Of a stretch of DNA of 64,000 nucleotides, positions 1 to 7,862 are shown piece after piece (position 1 is the first letter of the stretch; each line of letters begins with the position of its first letter). The notes beneath the pieces are model-generated. The model had not been told where the DNA came from and did not search any database. It saw only the letters and a program-made list of their open reading frames with translations. The DNA is taken from contig NZ_JAQIIX010000002.1 of assembly GCF_036946495.1 (NCBI RefSeq), positions 1,922,001 to 1,986,000 on the forward strand, written 5' to 3'. The position numbers and the translations under genes are program-made. The stretch is from Mycolicibacterium neoaurum (lineage in GTDB: Bacteria > Actinomycetota > Actinomycetes > Mycobacteriales > Mycobacteriaceae).

Positions 1-366
1 CAGGACGACGAGGGTTACATCTGGGTGGTCGACCGTAAGAAGGACATGATCATCTCCGGCGGGGAGAACATCTACTGCGCCGAGGTCGAGAACGTCTTGG
101 CTGCTCATCCCGCCATTGCCGAGGTCGCGGTGATCGGCAGGCCGCACGAGAAGTGGGGCGAGGTTCCGGTCGCCGTGGTTGCTCTGGCAGCGCGGTCCGG
201 CGAGCCGCCCGAGAGCGCCCTGACGCTTGCCGAAATCGACGATTTTCTCACCGAGAGGTTGGCTCGATACAAGCATCCGAAGGCCCTGGAGATCGTTGAG
301 GCGTTGCCCCGCAACCCGTCGGGCAAAGTGCTCAAGACCGAGCTACGCACCATGTTCGGCAGCTGA
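1..366 (+). CDS. fadD5: Fatty-acid--CoA ligase FadD5, C-terminal part (5' end outside window)
   Basis: The reading frame is open from base 1, so the gene is cut by the window edge; only about 121 C-terminal residues are present. These match the C-terminal lid domain of acyl-CoA synthetases: the hinge motif DRKKDMIISGGENIY, the EVENVLAAHP segment, and the final NPSGKVLK motif, whose lysine contacts the adenylate. The family activates fatty acids to acyl-CoA via acyl-AMP. The next gene is yrbE1A, the same order as Rv0166 (fadD5)-yrbE1A in M. tuberculosis, so I assign FadD5. The role is inferred to be activation of fatty acids handled by the Mce1 importer. A GTG inside the frame at base 25 is not a real start. 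Confidence 0.85.
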   Translation, partial: QDDEGYIWVVDRKKDMIISGGENIYCAEVENVLAAHPAIAEVAVIGRPHEKWGEVPVAVVALAARSGEPPESALTLAEIDDFLTERLARYKHPKALEIVEALPRNPSGKVLKTELRTMFGS

Positions 367-527
367 GCGAAGATTGACGCGGACGAAAGGCGTGCCGAGC
401 CAACGGGTTTACCACAGAACCGGGTGTCTCGCCGCCGAGATCGAATTTGCTAACAGTTGCGATATGAATAGAGCCGATGCGTCACCTGCCTGGTCACCGA
501 TCGGGTACAGTCCTGTGGTCCGAGTTA

Positions 528-541
528 CTACCGACCGGTAG
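528..541. promoter_or_regulatory. Inverted repeat CTACCG-AC-CGGTAG, possible operator of the mce1 operon
   Basis: A perfect 6-bp inverted repeat with a 2-nt centre lies in the 231-nt spacer between fadD5 and yrbE1A, about 57 nt before the first ribosome-binding site. A loose -10 candidate, TACAGT, sits at 506-511. In M. tuberculosis the mce1 operon is controlled from this spacer, for example by Mce1R, but I cannot match this palindrome to a named regulator. The palindrome is seen; the function is inferred. Confidence 0.35.
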
Positions 542-597
542 GTAGGGCGATGTCACAGGTCATGGAGACGGGGCTCCGCGAGAGTAGAGGAGGGGGC

Positions 598-648
598 GTG
601 CAGCTAGTTCCGCCGCACTTGGAACTCGCCTCGGTGGTCGCGCTGTGA
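598..648 (+). CDS. 16-codon leader ORF overlapping the yrbE1A start
   Basis: A GTG codon at 598 follows a very strong purine run (GAGGAGGGGG, ending at 596) and opens a frame for VQLVPPHLELASVVAL. It ends in TGA at 646-648. That stop overlaps the GTG start of yrbE1A at 645 as GTGA, the same coupling used inside the operon. YrbE1A has no other obvious ribosome-binding site, so ribosomes probably enter here and restart at yrbE1A. The peptide has no recognisable domain. It could be just an entry device, or the codons could be an N-terminal artefact of start choice. Translation is inferred. Confidence 0.45.
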   Translation: MQLVPPHLELASVVAL

Positions 649-1442
649 CGGCGGGCAACGGCCTGGTCGACTACGTCAAGGACCAGTTGGACAAACCACT
701 GACCATGGTCGGTGGCTTCTTCAAGATGTGCGTCCTGACCGGCAAGGCGCTCCTCACGAGGCCGTTCCAGTGGAAGGAATTCATCCTTCAGAGCTGGTTT
801 TTGATCCGGGTCGCGTTCCTCCCCACGCTGGCGGTGTCCATCCCGCTCACCGTGCTCATCATCTTCACCTTGAACATCCTGCTCGCCGAATTCGGCGCGG
901 CCGACGTCTCCGGTGCCGGCGCGGCGCTGGGCGCGGTCACCCAGCTGGGCCCGCTGGTGACGGTGCTCGTCGTCGCCGGCGCCGGGTCCACCGCCATCTG
1001 CGCCGACCTCGGTGCGCGCACCGTGCGCGAAGAGATCGACGCCATGGAGGTGCTGGGGATCGACCCCATCGAGCGCCTGGTGGCCCCTCGCGTGGTCGCC
1101 GCCACCTTTGTCGCCTTCCTGCTCAACGGCGCGGTGATCACCATCGGCCTGGTCGGCGGGTACTTCTTCGGTGTCTACATCCAGAACGTCAACGCAGGCG
1201 CCTATGTCGCGACGCTGACGCTGCTCACCGGCTTCCCCGAGGTCATGATCTCGGTCATCAAGGCCACCCTGTTCGGTCTGATCGCCGGGCTGGTGGGCTG
1301 CTACCGCGGGCTCACCGTGGCGGGCGGTTCCAAGGGCGTGGGCACCGCGGTCAACGAGACGCTCGTGCTGTGCGTCGTCGCGCTGTTCGCGGTGAACGTC
1401 GTGCTGACGACGATCGGTGTCCGGTTCGGGACGGGAGGCTAG
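645..1442 (+). CDS. yrbE1A: YrbE1A, MlaE-family permease of the Mce1 lipid importer
   Basis: This 265-residue protein is the same length as M. tuberculosis YrbE1A. It is one of two integral-membrane permease subunits of the Mce1 ABC-type importer of fatty/mycolic acids and partners YrbE1B, the MceG ATPase (not in this window) and the six Mce proteins. Several hydrophobic helices are evident (about residues 58-82, 97-120, 150-175, 200-225, 240-260). The MlaE signature GARTVREEIDAMEVLGID lies at about 123-140 and is the likely ATPase-contact loop. I chose GTG at 645 because it gives the family length and overlaps the preceding 16-codon ORF. yrbE1B follows after 7 nt. Confidence 0.95.
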   Translation: MTAGNGLVDYVKDQLDKPLTMVGGFFKMCVLTGKALLTRPFQWKEFILQSWFLIRVAFLPTLAVSIPLTVLIIFTLNILLAEFGAADVSGAGAALGAVTQLGPLVTVLVVAGAGSTAICADLGARTVREEIDAMEVLGIDPIERLVAPRVVAATFVAFLLNGAVITIGLVGGYFFGVYIQNVNAGAYVATLTLLTGFPEVMISVIKATLFGLIAGLVGCYRGLTVAGGSKGVGTAVNETLVLCVVALFAVNVVLTTIGVRFGTGG

Positions 1443-1449
1443 GCCGCGC

Positions 1450-2319
1450 ATGAGTACAGCCGCAGTCTTGAGGGCCCGGTTCCCCCGGGCGTTCGACCGC
1501 ACCCGCGGATACGCCGGCGCGCCCGGCCGGTTCCTCGACAGCATCGGTCACGTCGCCTGGTTCGTCGTACAGGCCGTCGGGCATCTGCCGCATGCATTCA
1601 AGCACTACCGCCGCGAGTCACTGCGTCTGGTCGCCGAGATCGGCATGGGCACCGGCGCCATGGCCGTCATCGGCGGCACCGTCGCCATCATCGGTTTCGT
1701 CACCCTCTCGGCGGGCTCGCTGATCGCCATCCAGGGGTTCGCGTCCCTGGGCAATATCGGTGTCGAGGCCTTCACCGGCTTCTTCGCCGCCCTGGCCAAC
1801 ATCCGCGTCGTCGCGCCGGTGGTCACCGGTCAGGCGATGGCAGCCACCGTCGGCGCCGGCGCCACCGCGGAGCTCGGTGCCATGCGCATCAGCGAGGAGA
1901 TCGACGCGCTCGAGGTGATGGGCATCAAGTCCATCTCGTATCTGGTGTCCACCCGGTTGATGGCCGGGGCCATCGTCATCGTCCCGCTCTACGCGATGGC
2001 CATCCTGCTGTCGTTCCTGTCCGCGCAGTTGGTCACCACGGTCTTTTACTCGCAGTCGGTGGGCACCTACGAGCACTACTTCCACACGTTCCTGCGGGTG
2101 GATGACGTCATGTGGTCGTTCCTCGAGGTGATCATCATGTCGATCATCATCATGCTGAACCACTGCTACTTCGGTTACTTCGCCAGTGGCGGTGCGGTGG
2201 GTGTCGGTGAGGCGGTCGGTCGCTCGATGCGCACCTCACTGATCGCGATCGTGCTGGTCGTCCTGCTCGCCTCGTTGGCGCTCTACGGCACCGACCCGAA
2301 CTTCAACCTGACGGTGTAG
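1450..2319 (+). CDS. yrbE1B: YrbE1B, second permease subunit of the Mce1 importer
   Basis: The product has 289 residues, the same as the M. tuberculosis protein, and belongs to the MlaE/YrbE permease family. About 60 hydrophilic N-terminal residues precede the membrane helices. The conserved loop AMRISEEIDALEVMGIK (about 144-160) parallels the one in YrbE1A. The frame is open further upstream, but ATG at 1450 restores the family N-terminus (MSTAAVL) and has GGGAGG at 1434-1439 before it. It forms the heterodimeric channel with YrbE1A. mce1A begins 2 nt after the stop. Confidence 0.95.
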   Translation: MSTAAVLRARFPRAFDRTRGYAGAPGRFLDSIGHVAWFVVQAVGHLPHAFKHYRRESLRLVAEIGMGTGAMAVIGGTVAIIGFVTLSAGSLIAIQGFASLGNIGVEAFTGFFAALANIRVVAPVVTGQAMAATVGAGATAELGAMRISEEIDALEVMGIKSISYLVSTRLMAGAIVIVPLYAMAILLSFLSAQLVTTVFYSQSVGTYEHYFHTFLRVDDVMWSFLEVIIMSIIIMLNHCYFGYFASGGAVGVGEAVGRSMRTSLIAIVLVVLLASLALYGTDPNFNLTV

Positions 2320-2321
2320 CC

Positions 2322-3542
2322 ATGACCCAGCCCTCCGCACCCCTGGTCAAGCCGAAGACGCCGCCCTACAAGGTCGCCGGCGTCATCCTCCTTCTGGTCT
2401 GCGCCCTCGTCCTGACGCTGACCTGGCTGCAGTTCCGTGGCTATTTCGAGAAGCGCGTGCAGCTGACCGTCATGGCCGAGCGGGCCGGCCTGGCGATGGA
2501 CCCGGGGTCCAAGGTCACCTTCAACGGTGTGCCGATCGGACGGCTGGCCGAGTCCGGCGTCGTCACCGTCGGTGACGTGCCGCAGGCCAAGCTGACCCTC
2601 GACGTCGACCCGAAGTACCTATCGCTGATCCCGGCCAACGTGCAGGCAGAACTGCGCGCCACCACGGTGTTCGGCAACAAGTACATCTCCTTCCTCTCTC
2701 CGCCGAATCCGTCGGCGCAGCGGTTGTCCGGTGGGGACACCGTGCAGGCCACCGGCACCACCACCGAGTTCAACACGCTGTTCGAGACGATCATGAAGAT
2801 CGCCCAGCAGATCGACCCGGTGAAGCTGAACCAGACGCTGACCGCCGCGGCCCAGGCACTCGACGGGCTCGGCGACAAGTTCGGACAGTCGCTGGTCGAC
2901 GGCAACGACATTCTCGGTGAACTGAATGCGCGGATGCCGCAGATCCGGCGCGACGTGACCGGCCTGGCCAATCTGGCCGATGTGTACTCCGATGCCGCGC
3001 CCGACCTGTTCGACGGTCTGACCAACGCGGTGACCACCGCGCAGACCCTCAACGCCGAGCAGGGCAACATCGACCAGGCGCTGATGGCCGCGGTCGGATT
3101 CGGCAACACCGGCGCCGACATCTTCGAGCGCGGCGGTCCATACCTGGTCCGCGGGGCACAGGACCTGCTGCCGACCTCCAAGCTGCTGGACTACCACAGC
3201 CCCGCGCTGTTCTGCACCATCCGCAACTACCACGACAGCGCCCCGAAGCTGGCGGATGCCCTTGGCGGCAACGGTTATTCCCTGCGGACCAAGTCGTCGG
3301 TGGTCGGTGTGGGCAACCCGTATGTGTTCCCGGACAACCTTCCTCGCGTCAACGCCACCGGCGGACCCGGCGGACGCCCCGGTTGTTGGCAGCCGATCAC
3401 CCGTGACCTGTGGCCGATGCCGTACCTGGTGATGGACACCGGTGCCAGCCTCGCGCCGTACAACCATTTCGAACTCGGACAGCCGATCATGCAGGAATAC
3501 GTCTGGGGACGCCAAGTGGGGGAGAACACGATCAACCCATGA
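2322..3542 (+). CDS. mce1A: Mce1A, MlaD-domain lipid-transfer subunit
   Basis: The protein has 406 residues, somewhat shorter than M. tuberculosis Mce1A (454); the missing part is at the C-terminus. It has a cytosolic start, one membrane anchor at about residues 18-38, an MlaD/Mce domain at about 45-125 (GLAMDPGSKVTFNGVPIG motif), and then a long helical region typical of the Mce shuttle needle. Mce proteins form a hexameric tube that carries lipids across the periplasm to the YrbE permease. Its TGA overlaps an ATG of a 22-codon ORF that leads to mce1B. Confidence 0.93.
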   Translation: MTQPSAPLVKPKTPPYKVAGVILLLVCALVLTLTWLQFRGYFEKRVQLTVMAERAGLAMDPGSKVTFNGVPIGRLAESGVVTVGDVPQAKLTLDVDPKYLSLIPANVQAELRATTVFGNKYISFLSPPNPSAQRLSGGDTVQATGTTTEFNTLFETIMKIAQQIDPVKLNQTLTAAAQALDGLGDKFGQSLVDGNDILGELNARMPQIRRDVTGLANLADVYSDAAPDLFDGLTNAVTTAQTLNAEQGNIDQALMAAVGFGNTGADIFERGGPYLVRGAQDLLPTSKLLDYHSPALFCTIRNYHDSAPKLADALGGNGYSLRTKSSVVGVGNPYVFPDNLPRVNATGGPGGRPGCWQPITRDLWPMPYLVMDTGASLAPYNHFELGQPIMQEYVWGRQVGENTINP

Positions 3543-3607
3543 GTGCAGCTTGCGGAACGAATAGACAACCGGCATGCGGGATCCGAGCCTGCGAGGAGGC
3601 CGCATGA
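3539..3607 (+). CDS. 22-codon ORF bridging mce1A and mce1B
   Basis: ATG at 3539 overlaps the mce1A stop as ATGA. The frame (beginning MSAACGTNRQ and ending EEAA) runs 22 codons, and its TGA at 3605-3607 overlaps the mce1B ATG at 3604 as ATGA. It contains three cysteines and some rare codons (AAT, AGA), so it is probably not a selected protein. It exactly fills the only sizeable gap between mce1A and mce1B and would keep ribosomes coupled. A GGAGG at 3596-3600 inside it can also serve mce1B directly. No family is recognised. Confidence 0.35.
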   Translation: MSAACGTNRQPACGIRACEEAA

Positions 3608-4635
3608 GCATCAAGGGAACCCTCTTCAAGCTGGGCGCGATCTCGGCAGTGCTGCTGACCTTCACCGCGGTCATCTTCGTGGTGTTCGCCCAACTGCGGT
3701 TCGACCGCACGACGGGATACTCCGCGATCTTCGAGAACGCCAGCGGCCTGCGCACCGGCCAGTTCGTGCGCGCCTACGGTGTCGAGGTCGGCAAGGTCGA
3801 GGGCGTCACCCTCATCGACGGCGGCCAGCGGGTGCGCGTCGACTTCGAGGTCGAGCGCGACCTGCAGCTGTTCTCCGAAACCACCGCTGCCATCCGGTAT
3901 CTGGACCTCATCGGCAACCGTTACGTGGAACTGCGACGCGGTGACAGCAACACCGTGCTCCCCGCCGGCAGCACCATCCCGCTGGAACGCACCGAGCCGG
4001 CGTTGGACCTCGACGCGCTCGTCGGTGGCTTCCGCCCGTTGTTCAAATCCCTTGACTCGAACAAGGTCAACAACATCGCCAATTCGATCATCACGATCTT
4101 CCAGGGCCAGGGCGGCACCATCAACAACATCCTGGACCAGACCGCCGAGCTGACCTCAGCGCTTGCCGACCGCGATCAGGCGATCGGCGAGGTGATCACC
4201 AACCTCAACACCGTGCTGGACACCACCGTCAAACACCAGAAGCAGCTCGACGACACCCTGGTGAACTTCGAGGCGTTGATCACCGGCCTGAAGAACCGGG
4301 CCGATCCGATCGGTGCGTCGGTGGCCGATATCAGTGACGCGGCCGGCTCGCTGTCGGATCTGCTGGCGGACAACCGGCCGCTGCTGCGTGATTCCTTCGG
4401 CTACCTGGAGACCATCCAGCAGCCGCTGGTCGACCAGCTGGACCAGGTCAACGACATCGTGCAGAAGATCCCGGCCTCGCTGAAGATCATCGGCCGCGCC
4501 GGCGGCATCTACGGTGACTTCTTCAACTTCTACGCCTGCGATCTCTCGTTGCGGCTCAACGGTCTTCAGCCGGGTGGACCGGTCCGCACGGTGCGGGTCA
4601 CCACCCAGCCGACGGGAAGGTGCACGCCGCAATGA
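3604..4635 (+). CDS. mce1B: Mce1B, MlaD-domain lipid-transfer subunit
   Basis: The product has 343 residues (M. tuberculosis Mce1B has 346). The N-terminal membrane anchor spans about residues 8-30 (LFKLGAISAVLLTF...), followed by the MlaD domain (FENASGLRTGQFVRAYGVEVGK, about 43-64) and a long alpha-helical part ending in a conserved cysteine-containing tail. The frame is open upstream, but ATG at 3604 has GGAGG a few nt before it and gives the family N-terminus MSIKGTLFK. The stop overlaps the mce1C ATG as ATGA. It is one of six non-identical subunits of the Mce1 transport tube. Confidence 0.93.
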   Translation: MSIKGTLFKLGAISAVLLTFTAVIFVVFAQLRFDRTTGYSAIFENASGLRTGQFVRAYGVEVGKVEGVTLIDGGQRVRVDFEVERDLQLFSETTAAIRYLDLIGNRYVELRRGDSNTVLPAGSTIPLERTEPALDLDALVGGFRPLFKSLDSNKVNNIANSIITIFQGQGGTINNILDQTAELTSALADRDQAIGEVITNLNTVLDTTVKHQKQLDDTLVNFEALITGLKNRADPIGASVADISDAAGSLSDLLADNRPLLRDSFGYLETIQQPLVDQLDQVNDIVQKIPASLKIIGRAGGIYGDFFNFYACDLSLRLNGLQPGGPVRTVRVTTQPTGRCTPQ

Positions 4636-6215
4636 GGACCATCCAGGGCAACGACCGGATCCGCAAGGGTCTGATGGGCGTGGTGACCGTGGCGCTGGTC
4701 ATCGGTGTCGGCTCGTCCATCACCAGCGTGCCGATGCTGTTCGCGGTGCCGGAGTACTACGCCCAGTTCAACGACACCGGCGGTCTCAACGTCGGTGACA
4801 AGGTGCGCATCGCGGGCGTCGATGTCGGGACCGTGCAGAGCATGGAGATCAAGGGCGACCGCGTCGAGATCGGCTACACCCTCGGCGGGATGCAGATCGG
4901 CACCGAGAGCCGGGCCGCGATCCGTACCGATACGGTGTTGGGCCGCAAGAACATCGAGGTGGAGCCTCGCGGCGACGAGATCCTGAAACCGCGTGGCTTC
5001 CTGCCCGTCGAGCAGACTCAGACGCCGTACCAGATCTACGACGCGTTCCTCGACGTCACCCAGGGCACGGCGGGCTGGGATACCCAGGCGGTCAAGCAGT
5101 CGTTGAACGTGCTGTCCGAGACGGTCGACCAGACCTACCCGCACCTGAGTGCGGCGCTGGAGGGGGTGCAGCGGTTCTCCGACACCCTCGGCCAGCGTGA
5201 CGAGCAGCTCAAGCAGTTGCTCGCCAATGCCAACAAGATCGCCACCGTGCTGGGTGATCGCAGCGGTCAGGTCAACGCCCTGCTGGTCAACGCCCAGACC
5301 CTGCTGGCCGCCGTCAACGAGCGCAGCTACGCGGTGAACATGCTGCTGGAGCGGATTTCTGGTGTGTCCCAACAGGTTTCCGGTCTCATCCAGGACAATC
5401 CGAATCTGAACAAGGTGCTGACCCAGCTCAACACCATCAGCGATACGCTCAACGAGCGTAAGCAGGACCTTGCCGACACGCTGTCCATCGCGGGCAAGTT
5501 CATCACGTCCCTCGCCGAGGCGCTGGCGTCGGGCCCGTACTTCAAGGTGATGCTGGCCAACCTGCTGCCGCCCACGCTGTTGCAGCCGTTCGTCGATGCC
5601 GCCTTCAAGAAGCGCGGCATCAATCCGGAGGAGTTCTGGCGCAACGCGGGCCTGCCGGCCTTCCAGTTCCCCGATCCCAACGGGCAGCGTTTCGAGAACG
5701 GCGCACCGCCGCCGGCACCGCAGGTGACCGAAGGCACCCCGGAGTTCCCGGGTCCCGCCGTCCCGCCGGGATCCCCGTGCTCGTACACCCCGCCCGCCGA
5801 CGGCCTGCCCCGCCCGGGCAATCCGCTGCCGTGCGCGCAGCTCAGCCAGGGACCCTACGGTCCGGTGCCCGGCGGCTTCCCCCCGCCGGTGGGTGTGCAG
5901 ACCTCGGATCCGAACGTGCACGGACTCGGACCGACACCTGGTGTCCCGAGCGCGGGCATTCCTGGTCAGTTGCCGCCGAACGTGCCCGGCACACCGGTGC
6001 CGTTGGTGCCGGGTCCGCCCGGAGCGCGCACCGTGCCGGTCGGTCCGCCGGGGGCTCCGGCCCCGCCCGGACCGATCCCGAGCCGCGCGCCGCTGCCGCC
6101 GCCGCTGCCGGGACCGCCGCCGCCACCGGGGCCCGGTGAGCAGCTCTCGCCGGCGGGCACCGCACCGCTGCCGGGTAATCCGCCGTTCCTCCCGCCCAAT
6201 TCGCAGGAAGGGTAG
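4632..6215 (+). CDS. mce1C: Mce1C, MlaD-domain subunit with proline-rich tail
   Basis: This 527-residue protein (M. tuberculosis Mce1C 515) has an N-terminal anchor at about 11-35, an MlaD domain (FNDTGGLNVGDKVRIAGVDVG, about 48-68), and a coiled helical region to about residue 330. A very long Pro/Gly-rich, apparently disordered C-terminus follows, from about 355 to the end. Proline-rich tails are typical of Mce C and D subunits and may reach toward the outer envelope. The start codon overlaps the mce1B stop as ATGA. Confidence 0.93.
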   Translation: MRTIQGNDRIRKGLMGVVTVALVIGVGSSITSVPMLFAVPEYYAQFNDTGGLNVGDKVRIAGVDVGTVQSMEIKGDRVEIGYTLGGMQIGTESRAAIRTDTVLGRKNIEVEPRGDEILKPRGFLPVEQTQTPYQIYDAFLDVTQGTAGWDTQAVKQSLNVLSETVDQTYPHLSAALEGVQRFSDTLGQRDEQLKQLLANANKIATVLGDRSGQVNALLVNAQTLLAAVNERSYAVNMLLERISGVSQQVSGLIQDNPNLNKVLTQLNTISDTLNERKQDLADTLSIAGKFITSLAEALASGPYFKVMLANLLPPTLLQPFVDAAFKKRGINPEEFWRNAGLPAFQFPDPNGQRFENGAPPPAPQVTEGTPEFPGPAVPPGSPCSYTPPADGLPRPGNPLPCAQLSQGPYGPVPGGFPPPVGVQTSDPNVHGLGPTPGVPSAGIPGQLPPNVPGTPVPLVPGPPGARTVPVGPPGAPAPPGPIPSRAPLPPPLPGPPPPPGPGEQLSPAGTAPLPGNPPFLPPNSQEG

Positions 6216-6224
6216 GGCGCCGAC

Positions 6225-7862
6225 ATGTCGACGATCTTCAACATCCGCAACGTCAAACTGCCGCAGCTTTCCAAGGCGAGCGTCATCCTCGGCGTGATCG
6301 TGCTCGTGGTGGCCGTCGGTGCCGCCGCGGTCGGTTGGAATGTGTACAAGAAGCTGACCACCACCACGGTCACCGCCTACTTCCCGCAGACGCTGGCGCT
6401 CTATCCCGGCGACAAGGTGCTCATCATGGGCGTCAAGGTCGGGGCCATCGATTCCATCGAGCCCCAGGGCGACCGGATGAAGGTGGTCCTGCACTGGGAC
6501 AGCAAGTACAAGGTGCCCGCGGACGCCAGTGCCTCCATCCTCAACCCGTCGCTGGTGGCCTCCCGCGTCATCCAGCTCTCCCCGCCCTACACCGGCGGAG
6601 AGGCGATGCAGGACGGCGCGGTCATCGACGAGGACCGCACGCAGGTTCCGGTCGAGTACGACCAGCTGCGCGACCAGATCACGCGGTTGCTGGCCGATCT
6701 GGGCCCCACACCCGAGCAGCCGAAGGGCCCGTTCGGCGATATCGTCGAATCGTTCGCCGACGGGTTCGAGGGCAAGGGCGAGCAGTTCAACAAGACGCTC
6801 ACCGGACTGTCGGATGCCCTGACCGCGCTGAACGAGGGCCGCGGTGATTTCGTCGGGATCGTCAAGAGCCTCGCGGTGTTCGTCAACGCGCTGCACAAGA
6901 GCGATCAGCAGTTCGTGGCGCTGAACAACGACCTGGCGCAGTTCACCAACTCGTTCACCAACACCGACCGTGAGGTCGCCAACGCCGTGGACGATCTGAA
7001 CACGTTGCTGTCGACCACGCGAAAGTTCCTCGACGAGAACGCGACCCCGCTGACCAACGACATCAACAATCTGTCGGATGTCACCACCGCGATCCTGCAG
7101 CCCGAGCCTCGCGACGGTCTGGAGACCGGTCTGCATGCCTACCCGAACCTGGTGGCCAACGTCGTCAACGTGGTGGCGCCCAACCAGGGTGGCATCGTCG
7201 GTCTTCCGGTGCTGCCCGGCGTCACCAACTTCTCCAACCCGCTGAACTTCATCTGCAGTTCCATCCAGGCCGGTAGCCGGATGGGTTACCAGGATTCCGC
7301 GGAGCTCTGCGCGCAGTACCTGGCGCCGATCATGGACGCGATCAAGTTCAACTACCTGCCGTTCGGTATGAACCTGGCGGCCGGTGCGATGACGCTGCCC
7401 AAGCAGATCGCCTACTCCGAGCCGCGGCTGCGTCCGCCGCCGGGGTACAAGGACACCACGGTGCCGGGCATCTTCTCCCGGGACACCCTGTTCTCGCACG
7501 GTAACCACGAGCCCGGCTGGATCGTGGCACCCGGTATGCAGGGCGTCGAGGTGCAGCCGTTCACCGCGAACATGCTGACCCCGGATTCGTTGGCCGCGTT
7601 GCTGGGTGGGCCCGATATCGTGCCGCCGCCGGCACCGCCCGCCTTCGGCGTGCCCCCGGGTGGCAACCTGCCCGGACCGCCGAATGCCTACGACCAGAAC
7701 AATCCGCTACCCCCGCCGTGGTATCCGCAACCGGGACCGCCGCCGGCCCCGGCACCGGGTGTGATCCCGGGTGACCCGCCGCCGGCCGTGCCCGTGGGGG
7801 CGCCGGTCGCACCGGCGGCCCCGGCCGGACCGCCGCTGCCGGCAGAGGCAGGTGCACGATGA
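6225..7862 (+). CDS. mce1D: Mce1D, MlaD-domain subunit with proline-rich tail
   Basis: The product has 545 residues (M. tuberculosis Mce1D 530). An amphipathic N-terminus precedes a membrane anchor at about 20-42. The MlaD domain (ALYPGDKVLIMGVKVG) follows at about 57-72, then a helical stalk. A proline-rich C-terminal tail of about 80 residues begins near residue 465. The gene lies 9 nt after mce1C and its stop overlaps the mce1E ATG as ATGA. It is a subunit of the Mce1 tube. Confidence 0.93.
   Translation: MSTIFNIRNVKLPQLSKASVILGVIVLVVAVGAAAVGWNVYKKLTTTTVTAYFPQTLALYPGDKVLIMGVKVGAIDSIEPQGDRMKVVLHWDSKYKVPADASASILNPSLVASRVIQLSPPYTGGEAMQDGAVIDEDRTQVPVEYDQLRDQITRLLADLGPTPEQPKGPFGDIVESFADGFEGKGEQFNKTLTGLSDALTALNEGRGDFVGIVKSLAVFVNALHKSDQQFVALNNDLAQFTNSFTNTDREVANAVDDLNTLLSTTRKFLDENATPLTNDINNLSDVTTAILQPEPRDGLETGLHAYPNLVANVVNVVAPNQGGIVGLPVLPGVTNFSNPLNFICSSIQAGSRMGYQDSAELCAQYLAPIMDAIKFNYLPFGMNLAAGAMTLPKQIAYSEPRLRPPPGYKDTTVPGIFSRDTLFSHGNHEPGWIVAPGMQGVEVQPFTANMLTPDSLAALLGGPDIVPPPAPPAFGVPPGGNLPGPPNAYDQNNPLPPPWYPQPGPPPAPAPGVIPGDPPPAVPVGAPVAPAAPAGPPLPAEAGAR

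Noticed and set aside
4566..7508. A 980-codon open frame on the minus strand across mce1C and mce1D.
   Set aside because: It is antisense to two well-recognised mce genes, lacks any recognisable domain, is Arg/His/Gly-rich, and is explained by codon bias of high-GC DNA.
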